Positions 1 through 6,191 of a DNA stretch of 6,283 nt are shown here, one piece after another. The notes under the pieces were generated by a model. That model searched no databases and was not told where the DNA came from. It saw nothing but the letters and a program-made list of their open reading frames with translations. This DNA is from Gammaproteobacteria bacterium. Its GTDB lineage: Bacteria > Pseudomonadota > Gammaproteobacteria > DRLM01. The position numbers and the translations under genes are program-made. Every line of letters starts with the position of its first letter. The first letter of the stretch is position 1. The stretch covers positions 1 through 6,283 of the forward strand of contig WFXX01000248.1 in assembly GCA_015490395.1 (NCBI GenBank), read 5' to 3'.

Positions 1-782
1 GGCGGGGCCCCCGGGGGCAGGAGGCTGTCGCCGAGGCGGGCCCGCTGGTGGTGCTCGTAGACCTTGGCGTACTTGAGGAAGGCGTAGCAGGCCCCCAGGA
101 AGGAGGTCATGAAGCCGGGCCAGCCGTTCAGGAAATTGCGCTTGAACAGGTACAGCCGCAGGAAGTAGAGGGGGGGATAGAGCACCATGACCCACGGGCT
201 GGGCCGGCGTCCCTTGGCCACCTTGTCCGCCACCAGGCCGCTGGAGTAGTGGTTGATGCGCTCCACCTTGTGATGGACGCTCACCTCCCCGAAGTGGTAG
301 AAGGGGGCCTTCAGCCGCCCCACCCGCCCCTCGGTCTTGGGGGCAGCATGGATGGGCATGGTGCTCATCCGGGTGCGGGTGCGATCGAACAGGCGCAGGA
401 AATGGTTCATCCGCGTGCGCGGGTGGATCATCCGCCAGAAGAGCTGCTCCAGGCGGGGGATCTCGTAGGCGTCGCAGTCCGGGCCGCGGCGCAGCAGGGC
501 CTGGATCTCGGCGGCGAGCTCCGGGGAGACGGCCTCGTCGGCGTCCAGGAGCAGCACCCAGCGGTGGCTGGCCAGGTCGATGGCCCGCTGCTTCTGGGGC
601 CCGTAGCCGGCGAAGGGCTGCTGGAGGAGGCGCGCGCCGAAGGCCCGGGCGATCTCCGGGGTGCGGTCGGTGCTGAAGGAGTCCAGCACCACCACCTCGT
701 CGGCCCAAGCCACCGAGCGCAGCAGGGCCTCCAGGGTGCGCTGGTTGTTGAAGGTGGTGACGCAGACGGACAGCTTCTCCAT
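1..782 (-). CDS. Family 2 glycosyltransferase, WaaE/KdtX-like LPS core glycosyltransferase (3' end cut by window edge)
   Basis: This is a GT-A fold, inverting family 2 glycosyltransferase expected to add a sugar to the LPS inner core at the cytoplasmic face of the inner membrane. 260 codons are visible before the left edge with no stop; WaaE-type proteins are about this long, so little is missing. The N-terminus has the usual first strand (LSVCVTTFNN, residues 4-13), then VLDSFSTD (32-39) with nucleotide-binding Asp, and the metal-binding DAD(E) at 80-83. The C-terminal half has LFKRNFLNGWPGF (212-224) and YAFLKYAKVYE (233-243), which I recognise as typical of the WaaE/KdtX group; the hydrophobic stretch around 198-212 may contact the membrane. 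The ATG at 782 is chosen because GGGGAGG lies just upstream and an in-frame TAG follows at 831-833 with no other ATG, GTG or TTG between. It is divergent from the next gene. In known WaaE the reaction is glucosyl transfer to heptose I; substrate here is inferred, not visible. Confidence 0.9.
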   Translation of the reverse strand, partial: MEKLSVCVTTFNNQRTLEALLRSVAWADEVVVLDSFSTDRTPEIARAFGARLLQQPFAGYGPQKQRAIDLASHRWVLLLDADEAVSPELAAEIQALLRRGPDCDAYEIPRLEQLFWRMIHPRTRMNHFLRLFDRTRTRMSTMPIHAAPKTEGRVGRLKAPFYHFGEVSVHHKVERINHYSSGLVADKVAKGRRPSPWVMVLYPPLYFLRLYLFKRNFLNGWPGFMTSFLGACYAFLKYAKVYEHHQRARLGDSLLPPGAP

Positions 783-829
783 GGCCTCCCCAGTCCGCGG
801 GACGGCCCTCGCCCGTCGGGGCCGCGCGC

Positions 830-857
830 ACTATAGCAGACGCAGCCGCCGTGGCAG
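830..857 (-). promoter_or_regulatory. Putative sigma70-type promoter for the minus-strand family 2 glycosyltransferase
   Basis: Read on the minus strand, TATAGT (830-835) is preceded by TGC (836-838), which makes an extended -10 (TGnTATAGT, 5 of 6 hexamer matches). CTGCCA (852-857), a 4 of 6 match to TTGACA, lies 16 bases upstream of it. Transcription would start near 823, leaving a leader of about 40 bases before the ATG at 782. It is the only AT-rich hexamer of this kind in the divergent gap, in a very GC-rich setting, which makes chance less likely. The core CTATAG is a palindrome, so it could also serve as a weak -10 toward the plus-strand gene, but I see no matching -35 on that side. This is a motif-based inference only. 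Confidence 0.4.
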
Positions 858-862
858 GGCCT

Positions 863-870
863 GAGGGGGG
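863..870 (+). promoter_or_regulatory. Ribosome binding site that selects the GTG start at 872
   Basis: GAGGGGGG lies directly before the GTG at 872, with the GAGG core five bases from it. The other in-frame GTG, at 851, has no purine-rich site upstream and overlaps the -35 of the divergent promoter. The downstream start is therefore preferred. Confidence 0.6.
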
Positions 871-871
871 T

Positions 872-1933
872 GTGCCAAGCCTGCACGTCATCGGCAGCAG
901 GGGCCTGGGGGGGGCCGAGCGCTTCTTCCTGCGCCTGACCGCCGCCCTCCGGGAGGCCGGGGAGCCGGTGGGCGCCGCCGCCCCGCCCGGGGCGGTGGCC
1001 CGGGCCCTGGCCCGGGGCGCGGTGCCCTGCCGGGAGGTCCCCATGCGCGGGATCTGGGACCTGGCCGCCGCCTGGCGGCTGCGCCGCCTGGCTCGGGGAG
1101 TGGCGGTGGTGCAGACCTACATGGGCCGGGCCACGCGCCTGACCCGCCTGCCCCGGCGGGGCGGGCCGGTGCACCTGGCCCGGCTGGGGGGCTACTACGA
1201 CCCCGCCCACTACCGTCACGCCCACGCCTGGGTAGCCAACACCCGGGGCATTCGGGAGCACCTGCTACGGGCCGGCTTCCCCCGGGGTCGGGTCTTCCAC
1301 ATCGGCAACTTCGTGGACCCTCCCGCCCCCACACCCCCGGGGGCGGGGGTGGCGCTGCGCCGACGGCTGGGTATCCCGGAGGAGGCCCGGCTGCTCCTGG
1401 CCCTGGGCCGGCTGCATCCCAACAAGGGCTTCCCGGACCTCCTGGCGGCCCTGGAGGCCCTGCCGACCGACGCCGCCGGCCGTCCCGTGCACCTGCTGCT
1501 GGCCGGGGACGGGCCGCTGCGCCGGGAGCTGGAGGCCCTGGCCCGCCGGCCGGCCCTGGCCGGACGCTGCCACCTGCTGGGCTGGGTGGAGGAGCCGGCG
1601 GCCTGCTTCGCCGCCGCCGAGCTCCTGGTCTGCCCCTCCCGCCACGAGCCCCTGGGCAACGTGATCCTGGAGGCCTGGAGCCACGGCCTCCCCGTGGTGG
1701 CCACCGCCACCGCGGGACCTGCGGAGATCGCCACCGACGGCCGGGACGCCCTCCTGGTGCCCCCGGGAGAGCCCGCGGCCCTGGCCCGGGCCTTGTCCCG
1801 GGTGCTGGCCGATGCCGACCTGGCGGGGCAGCTGGCCGCTGGTGGGCGGGCCACGGTGGGTGCCCACCACAGCCGTGAGGCCGTGGTGGCAGCCTACCGG
1901 GAGCTGTACCGGCATCTGACGGGAGGACATTGA
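872..1933 (+). CDS. Family 4 glycosyltransferase (GT-B fold)
   Basis: This is a retaining GT-B glycosyltransferase of 353 residues, a normal length, probably adding a sugar from a nucleotide-sugar donor during LPS core or O-unit assembly in the cytoplasm. The N-terminal acceptor domain opens with LHVIGSRGLGGAERFF (4-19), the glycine-rich loop typical of this family. The C-terminal donor domain shows LLALGRLHPNKGF (175-187), LLLAGDGPLRREL (208-220), LLGWVEEPAACFAAAELLV (235-253) and the E-x7-E motif as E259 to E267 (EPLGNVILE), followed by GLPVVAT (272-278). No signal peptide or membrane segment is seen. The GTG at 872 is chosen over the in-frame GTG at 851 for its ribosome binding site; the longer form would have 360 residues. 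An eight-G run at 907-914 falls in codons 12-15. The stop lies three bases before the asnB start, so the two genes are probably co-transcribed and translationally coupled. Sugar specificity cannot be assigned. Confidence 0.93.
   Translation: MPSLHVIGSRGLGGAERFFLRLTAALREAGEPVGAAAPPGAVARALARGAVPCREVPMRGIWDLAAAWRLRRLARGVAVVQTYMGRATRLTRLPRRGGPVHLARLGGYYDPAHYRHAHAWVANTRGIREHLLRAGFPRGRVFHIGNFVDPPAPTPPGAGVALRRRLGIPEEARLLLALGRLHPNKGFPDLLAALEALPTDAAGRPVHLLLAGDGPLRRELEALARRPALAGRCHLLGWVEEPAACFAAAELLVCPSRHEPLGNVILEAWSHGLPVVATATAGPAEIATDGRDALLVPPGEPAALARALSRVLADADLAGQLAAGGRATVGAHHSREAVVAAYRELYRHLTGGH
1921..1926 (+). promoter_or_regulatory. Ribosome binding site of asnB inside the upstream gene
   Basis: GGGAGG lies within the last codons of the family 4 glycosyltransferase gene, ten bases before the ATG at 1937. 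Together with the three-base gap between stop and start, it points to translational coupling of the two genes. Confidence 0.6.
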
Positions 1934-1936
1934 GGC

Positions 1937-3784
1937 ATGTGCGGCATCGCCGGGATCTTCTTGCGGCGGGGGGCGGTGGACGAGGGACGGCTGCGGGCCA
2001 TGCAGCAGGCCCTGCGCCACCGAGGCCCGGACGGCGAGGGCCTACACCTAGTCCCGCCCCCCGAGGGGGGCGCTGGGGGAGGCGTGGGCCTGGCCCACAC
2101 CCGCTTGGCAGTGATCGATCCCGAGGGGGGGCGCCAGCCCTTCGTGGATGCAGCCGACGACCTGGCCCTGGTGGCCAACGGGGAGATCTACAACCACCTA
2201 GAGCTGCGCCGGGAGCTGGAGGCCGCAGGCCGGCCCTTTGCCACCGGCTCGGACTGCGAGGCCGTGCTCCATGCCTACGCCCGCTGGGGGGACCGGCGCT
2301 TCCTGGAGCGGCTGGAGGGCATGTTCGCCTTCGCCCTCTGGGACGGGCGCCGCCGGCGCCTGCTGCTGGTGCGCGACCGGCTGGGCATCAAGCCCCTCTA
2401 CTATCTCCAGCGGCCCGAGGGGGTCTACTTCGCCTCCGAGCCCAAGGCCATCCTCCGGGCCCTGGACCGGCGCCCGGAGGTGGACCCCTGGGGGCTGGGG
2501 GCCTTCCTCCAGGCCAACCACGCCCTGGGCGAGCGCACCCTCCTGCGCGGCCTGCGCCGGGTGCTCCCTGGGGAGCTGCTCCTGCTGGAGGAGGGGCGGG
2601 TGCTGGAGCGCCGACGGTGGTGGCAGCTCTGGGACCTGCAGCCGGCACGCTGGAGCCAGGAAGAGGCCGTGGCGCGCTTCGAGGCCCTCTTGGAGGAGGT
2701 CATCCCCCGCCACCTGCGGGCGGACGTGCCCTGGGGGCTGTTCCTCTCGGGGGGCGTGGACTCCTCCCTGCTGCTGGCCCTGCTCACCCACTACGGGGGC
2801 CGCCCGGTGCACACCTTCTCCATCGCCTTCGAGGCCCCGGGGGCGGCGGACGAGCGCCCCGCCGCCGAGGCCGCCGCCCGCCGCTTCGGGGCGCTGCACA
2901 CCCAGCGCCTGGTGGGCCGGGAGGAGCTCCTCGAGCGCTTGCCCCATGCCGTCTGGGCCGCCGACGAGCCCCTGGCCGACTACGCCTGCCTGCCCGCCTC
3001 CCTCCTGGCCGAGCTGGCAGGACGGGAGCTCAAGGTGGCCTTCTCGGGGGAGGGCGGGGACGAGGTCTTCGCCGGCTACGGCCGCTACCGGGTGCCCCGC
3101 CCCCTGCGGCTGCTGCGCGCCCTGCGCCATCCCGGCACCGGGGGCTACCGCACTCGGGGCAACTTCCGAGGGCTCTGGGCCCAGCGGGTCTTCGGGCTCG
3201 CCCTGCAACAAGGGGCCTTCGGCTGGCGGGAGCCCTACCGGCTGGCCTGGGAGGAGCTCCCCAAGCCCTGGAGCGACCTGGCCCGGATGCAGCACGTGGA
3301 CCTACGCACCTGGCTGCCCGAGGACCTCCTGGTCAAGGCCGACCGCATGCTCATGGCCTGGGGGGTGGAAGGGCGGGTGCCCTTCCTGGACCACCGCATC
3401 GTGGCCTTCGGCCTGCGCCTGCCCGATCGTTTGAAGGTCAACGGCCGCACCGGCAAGGTCTTCCTACGCCGCTGGGGGCGGCGCTGGTATCCCGACGGGG
3501 AGCTGGAGCGGCCCAAGCAGGGCTTCACCGTGCCCGTGCGCCAGTGGCTGAGCGGGACGCTGCTGGAGCGCCTGGGCGAGCTCCTACCCCGCCAGCGGGC
3601 CATCCGGGAGTGGTGCCAGCCCGAGGGGGTGCGAGCCCTGGTGGCCCGCCAGGCCCGGCGAGGGGACGCCGCCGCTCCCCTCTGGGCCCTGCTCCACTTC
3701 GCCCTCTGGCACCGGCTCTTCGTGGAAGGCGACGGCAGCCCCCCACCGCCCCGTCAGGATCCCCTGGAGCTGCTGGCCGCCTGA
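1937..3784 (+). CDS. asnB: Asparagine synthetase B-type glutamine amidotransferase
   Basis: A cytoplasmic enzyme of 615 residues, normal for bacterial AsnB-type proteins. The N-terminal class II glutaminase domain begins MCGIAGIF, so Cys2 becomes the N-terminal nucleophile after removal of Met. It also carries LRHRGPDGEG (26-35), the substrate Arg56 (TRLAVID), NGEIYN (81-86) and the GSDCE loop with Asp106. Ammonia would pass to the C-terminal ATP-dependent synthetase domain. That domain has the pyrophosphate loop SGGVDSS (271-277), DEP (343-345), GEGGDE (371-376), VKADRM (466-471), EGRVPFLDH (478-486) and KQGFTVP (527-533). All expected catalytic elements are present. A short Gly/Pro-rich loop at about 39-50 looks longer than in many relatives. 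Plain asparagine synthesis is possible, but members of this family in polysaccharide loci (for example WbpS in Pseudomonas aeruginosa O6) amidate sugar acids, and the coupling to a glycosyltransferase gene makes that a fair alternative. The last 31 bases overlap the convergent ligase gene. Confidence 0.95.
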   Translation: MCGIAGIFLRRGAVDEGRLRAMQQALRHRGPDGEGLHLVPPPEGGAGGGVGLAHTRLAVIDPEGGRQPFVDAADDLALVANGEIYNHLELRRELEAAGRPFATGSDCEAVLHAYARWGDRRFLERLEGMFAFALWDGRRRRLLLVRDRLGIKPLYYLQRPEGVYFASEPKAILRALDRRPEVDPWGLGAFLQANHALGERTLLRGLRRVLPGELLLLEEGRVLERRRWWQLWDLQPARWSQEEAVARFEALLEEVIPRHLRADVPWGLFLSGGVDSSLLLALLTHYGGRPVHTFSIAFEAPGAADERPAAEAAARRFGALHTQRLVGREELLERLPHAVWAADEPLADYACLPASLLAELAGRELKVAFSGEGGDEVFAGYGRYRVPRPLRLLRALRHPGTGGYRTRGNFRGLWAQRVFGLALQQGAFGWREPYRLAWEELPKPWSDLARMQHVDLRTWLPEDLLVKADRMLMAWGVEGRVPFLDHRIVAFGLRLPDRLKVNGRTGKVFLRRWGRRWYPDGELERPKQGFTVPVRQWLSGTLLERLGELLPRQRAIREWCQPEGVRALVARQARRGDAAAPLWALLHFALWHRLFVEGDGSPPPPRQDPLELLAA

Positions 3785-5052
3785 GCCCGGGCGGCCCACA
3801 GGGCCCCGCCCAGGGCCAGGTAGAAGGCCCCGCCGTACCAGTTGGAGAAGAAGCTGCCCGTGGGGCCCAGGGGCCAGAGCTGAGCGGCCAGGGCCGCGGC
3901 GCAGCCCGCCAGCCAGGGGGAGGGGCCGGCCCGCAGGGCCGGGAGCAGGGCCCGGGCCCAGGCCGCCACCAGGGCCGCGAAGAGCAGCAGGCCCGGCAGG
4001 CCGGTCTCCACCAGCCATTCCAGGTAGAGGTTGTGGGGGTGGGTGGTGCAGCGGCCGGCATAGCTGGGCGGCAGCCCCAGCTCCGGGTCGTCGCAGGCCA
4101 CCCGGAAGTTCTTCAGGCCCACCCCGGTCAGGGGCCGCTGCCCAGCCAGGTGCAGGGCGCTCAGCCAGATCTGCCCATAGTGGCGCTCCGCCAGCCCCTC
4201 CCGAGCCAGGGCCTCCAGGGTCTGCCGGGTCTGGTCCACGAAGCGCTGCACCAGCTGGGGCTGCCAGGCGGCCAGGGCCGCCGCCCCGGCCAAGGCCGCG
4301 GCCAGGGCCGCCAGCAGCAGCCGCCGGGGCCCGCCCCGCAGCAGCCACGCCCCGAAGGCCAGACCCAGGAGGGTCAGGAGGGTGGCCATGCGCTCGCCGG
4401 AGACGGCCACCGCCCCCGCCGCCGCCAGCACGAAGGCCAGCCACAGGGCGGCGGCCAGGGCCGGCCGGCGCCGCTGCAGCGCCAGGCCCAGCAGGCCGAA
4501 GGCCACGGGCAGGAGCAGGCGCATGGTCCAGGTGCCCACCCGGGGGTCGTCGAAGGGGCCGGTGAGGCGGCCGGACTCGGTGGGGGGCTTGCCCAGCAGG
4601 TCGGCACCGCTTAGGAACTGGATCCAAGTATCCAGGACCACCAGCGCCAGCACCGCCGCCCCCACCGTCACCAGGCGCCGCAGCAGGGCCTCGTCCAGCA
4701 GCCAGCAGGCCAGGGCCGCGGCGAAGACCGGAAAGCGCCACCAGAACAAGGCCTGGGAGAAGGACAGGGAGGGGTCCACGGCGAAGGGGCTCACCGCCAG
4801 CATCCACAGCCACAGCCCCAGGGCCAGGCGGACCCAGCCTCGGCGCAGCCAGGCCCAGTCCCGGGCCAGGGCGCTGCGGGCCAGGAAGAGCAGGGCCACC
4901 AGGGACAGGGCCGCGTCGGTGGGCACCCGCCCGGCCAAGTAGCAGACCGGGAGCAGCACCACCAGCGCCCGCGCCGCGGCCCGCAGCCTGCCCCCGGCCG
5001 TGGAGGGGGCCGGGGCCGCACCCGGAGCCGCGCCGGAGGCCGCCCTGCTCAA
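3754..5052 (-). CDS. O-antigen ligase family membrane protein (WaaL-like, Wzy_C domain)
   Basis: A 432-residue polytopic inner-membrane protein expected to transfer undecaprenyl-diphosphate-linked glycan to lipid A-core on the periplasmic side. By eye there are about 11 or 12 hydrophobic segments, for example near 28-60, 75-92, 107-119, 127-147, 178-192, 197-217, 222-238, 244-263, 353-370, 380-393 and 408-421. A large hydrophilic loop at about 264-350 ends in HPHNLYLEWLVETGLPG, with His338, His340 and Asn341; this is the hallmark of the O-antigen ligase/polymerase family. Arg221 (SGERMATLL) and the block LTGPFDDPRVGTW (163-175) also fit WaaL relatives, in which a conserved Arg and His are essential. 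Ligase is favoured over Wzy polymerase by these motifs and the LPS-core neighbours, but the two are hard to separate by sequence. The TTG start at 5052 overlaps the upstream TGA and has a strong ribosome binding site; a longer open frame upstream is only a shadow of the preceding gene. Confidence 0.88.
   Translation of the reverse strand: MSRAASGAAPGAAPAPSTAGGRLRAAARALVVLLPVCYLAGRVPTDAALSLVALLFLARSALARDWAWLRRGWVRLALGLWLWMLAVSPFAVDPSLSFSQALFWWRFPVFAAALACWLLDEALLRRLVTVGAAVLALVVLDTWIQFLSGADLLGKPPTESGRLTGPFDDPRVGTWTMRLLLPVAFGLLGLALQRRRPALAAALWLAFVLAAAGAVAVSGERMATLLTLLGLAFGAWLLRGGPRRLLLAALAAALAGAAALAAWQPQLVQRFVDQTRQTLEALAREGLAERHYGQIWLSALHLAGQRPLTGVGLKNFRVACDDPELGLPPSYAGRCTTHPHNLYLEWLVETGLPGLLLFAALVAAWARALLPALRAGPSPWLAGCAAALAAQLWPLGPTGSFFSNWYGGAFYLALGGALWAARAQAASSSRGS
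3775..3796. terminator. GC-rich hairpin at the convergent gene ends, possible bidirectional transcription stop
   Basis: GGCCGCC (3775-3781) and GGCGGCC (3790-3796) form a perfect seven-base-pair stem around an eight-base loop that contains the asnB stop codon. There is no T-run after the stem on either strand, so it is not a standard Rho-independent terminator. It could slow polymerase, protect mRNA 3' ends or assist Rho. In sequence this GC-rich, such a stem may also arise by chance. Confidence 0.25.
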
Positions 5053-6191
5053 GACCGCCCTCCCCGCGCCATGGCCTGTCGCCGCACGGCGTCCAGCCGG
5101 GCCGCGGTGCGGCGCACGTCCAGATGCCGCTCGGCCCGCTCCCGGGCCTGGCGCTGGGCCGCCTCCAGGGAAGCCGGGTCCCGGAGCAGCCCCTCCAGGA
5201 CCGCAGCCAAGGCCTGGGGAGTCTCCTCCTCCAGCAGTCGGCCCGCATCGCCCACGATCTCGGGCAGCCCGCCGCGGCGGGTGGCCACCAGGGCGCAGCC
5301 GGCCGCCAGGGCCTCGATGGCCGCGAGGGGGCAGGGGTCCTCCCAGAGGGAGGGCACCACCGCCACCGCCGCCCCCGCCAGCCGGGCCAGGGCCTCCTCC
5401 CGGGGGAGATAGCCGGTGAGCTCGCAGGCCGGACCCAGGGCCTGGGCGGCCTCGGCCACCCGGCGCTCGTAGGCGCTCCCGAGACCCTCGCCGAAGCGTC
5501 GCGAGCCCACCACCACGAAGCGCCAGCCGGACAGGCGTGGGGCCAGGAGGCGGGCGGCCTCCAGGAACAGCAGCCCCCCCTTCTGGGGACTGAGACGGCC
5601 CACGAAGATCACCTCCCGCCGCTTGGGGCCGGGGCGCAGGGCACGGGTGTCCACCCCGTTGAGCACCACCGCCACCCGCTCCTGCAGGGGGTGCCCCTCC
5701 AGCCCCTCCAGGAAGCGGCGGCGGATGTGGCCACTGACGCAGACCACCGCCGATAGGGCCTCCAGGACCCCCAGCCGCTGCCGGGGCGCGCGCAGGGCGG
5801 CCATGCTCTGGGGGTCGTTGTGGAGATAGAGCGTCAGGGGCACGCCCGGCAGGCGGCGGCGCAGCAGCGGGAGGAAGGCCGGGCGATTGTGGACCTCCAC
5901 CAGGGCCGGGCCCCTGGGCGCCAGGAGCCGGGCCGCCCCCACCAGGTAGCGGCGGCTGCGTCGGCCGTGGAGCCAGCCGGCGGGGCGCACTGGCACGAAG
6001 CGCTCCGGATCCAGAGGCCCCCCACCTGACGGGTCCAGCGGCGAGCCGAGGATCAGGAGCCGACCCCGGAAGGCGCTGTGCCGGGCCTGCTCGGCCACGC
6101 ACCAGCTCACCGCGCCAGCCCCCCGGGCCTGAAAGCGCTCCCGCCGGGGCAGGAGCACCGCCACCGGTCCCGTCCCCACCGGCCCGCTCAC
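5049..6191 (-). CDS. Family 4 glycosyltransferase (GT-B fold)
   Basis: A 380-residue GT-B glycosyltransferase, probably cytoplasmic and working on LPS core or O-unit. The N-terminal domain contains RGAGAVSWCVAEQA (23-36), EVHNRP (99-104), LYLHNDP (121-127) and VCVSGHIRRRFLEG (150-163). The C-terminal donor-binding domain contains VLNGVDT (176-182), IFVGRLSPQKGG (195-206), FVVVGS (225-230), LTGYLPREE (258-266) and SLWEDPCPLAAIEALAAG (281-298), then LPEIVGDAG. At the E-x7-E site the first position is Asp285 and the second Glu293, with Glu284 just before; this D variant is seen in some members, so activity is not excluded. The GTG start at 6191 overlaps the upstream gene's TGA (GTGA), and GGGAGG (6200-6205) lies eight bases upstream. 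The stop overlaps the TTG start of the ligase gene. The three genes are evidently one operon. It is clearly different in sequence from the plus-strand family 4 enzyme, so it is not a recent duplicate. Substrate unknown. Confidence 0.92.
   Translation of the reverse strand: MSGPVGTGPVAVLLPRRERFQARGAGAVSWCVAEQARHSAFRGRLLILGSPLDPSGGGPLDPERFVPVRPAGWLHGRRSRRYLVGAARLLAPRGPALVEVHNRPAFLPLLRRRLPGVPLTLYLHNDPQSMAALRAPRQRLGVLEALSAVVCVSGHIRRRFLEGLEGHPLQERVAVVLNGVDTRALRPGPKRREVIFVGRLSPQKGGLLFLEAARLLAPRLSGWRFVVVGSRRFGEGLGSAYERRVAEAAQALGPACELTGYLPREEALARLAGAAVAVVPSLWEDPCPLAAIEALAAGCALVATRRGGLPEIVGDAGRLLEEETPQALAAVLEGLLRDPASLEAAQRQARERAERHLDVRRTAARLDAVRRQAMARGGRS
5059..5065 (-). promoter_or_regulatory. Ribosome binding site that supports the TTG start of the ligase gene
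   Basis: GGGGAGG, read on the minus strand, lies within the end of the glycosyltransferase gene, six bases before TTG at 5052. No ATG or GTG in this frame is better placed. This site, plus the TTGA overlap, decides the start. Confidence 0.65.

Noticed and set aside
851..871. Longer start (GTG 851) for the plus-strand glycosyltransferase
   Set aside because: There is no ribosome binding site before it, the seven extra residues do not resemble the family's N-terminus, and it overlaps the divergent -35. GTG 872 is better placed.
428..1261. A 277-codon minus-strand frame covering the divergent gap
   Set aside because: It is antisense to the start of the plus-strand glycosyltransferase and out of frame with the family 2 enzyme. 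It has no domain.
1930..4614. An 894-codon open frame on the plus strand across asnB and antisense to the ligase gene
   Set aside because: It is one base out of frame with asnB (offset by 2), gives a Pro/Gly/Arg-rich sequence with no domain, and crosses two genes with clear motifs. Long chance frames are expected at this base composition.
3584..5248. A 554-codon minus-strand frame overlapping the ligase gene
   Set aside because: It is a shifted reading of the ligase gene with biased composition and no recognisable motif, whereas the overlapping frame has the ligase hallmark residues and membrane segments.
5053..6102. Upstream extension of the ligase reading frame to position 6102 (782 codons in all)
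   Set aside because: The extension is a low-complexity Pro/Gly/Arg/Ala sequence lying over the family 4 glycosyltransferase in another frame. The ligase itself starts well at TTG 5052.
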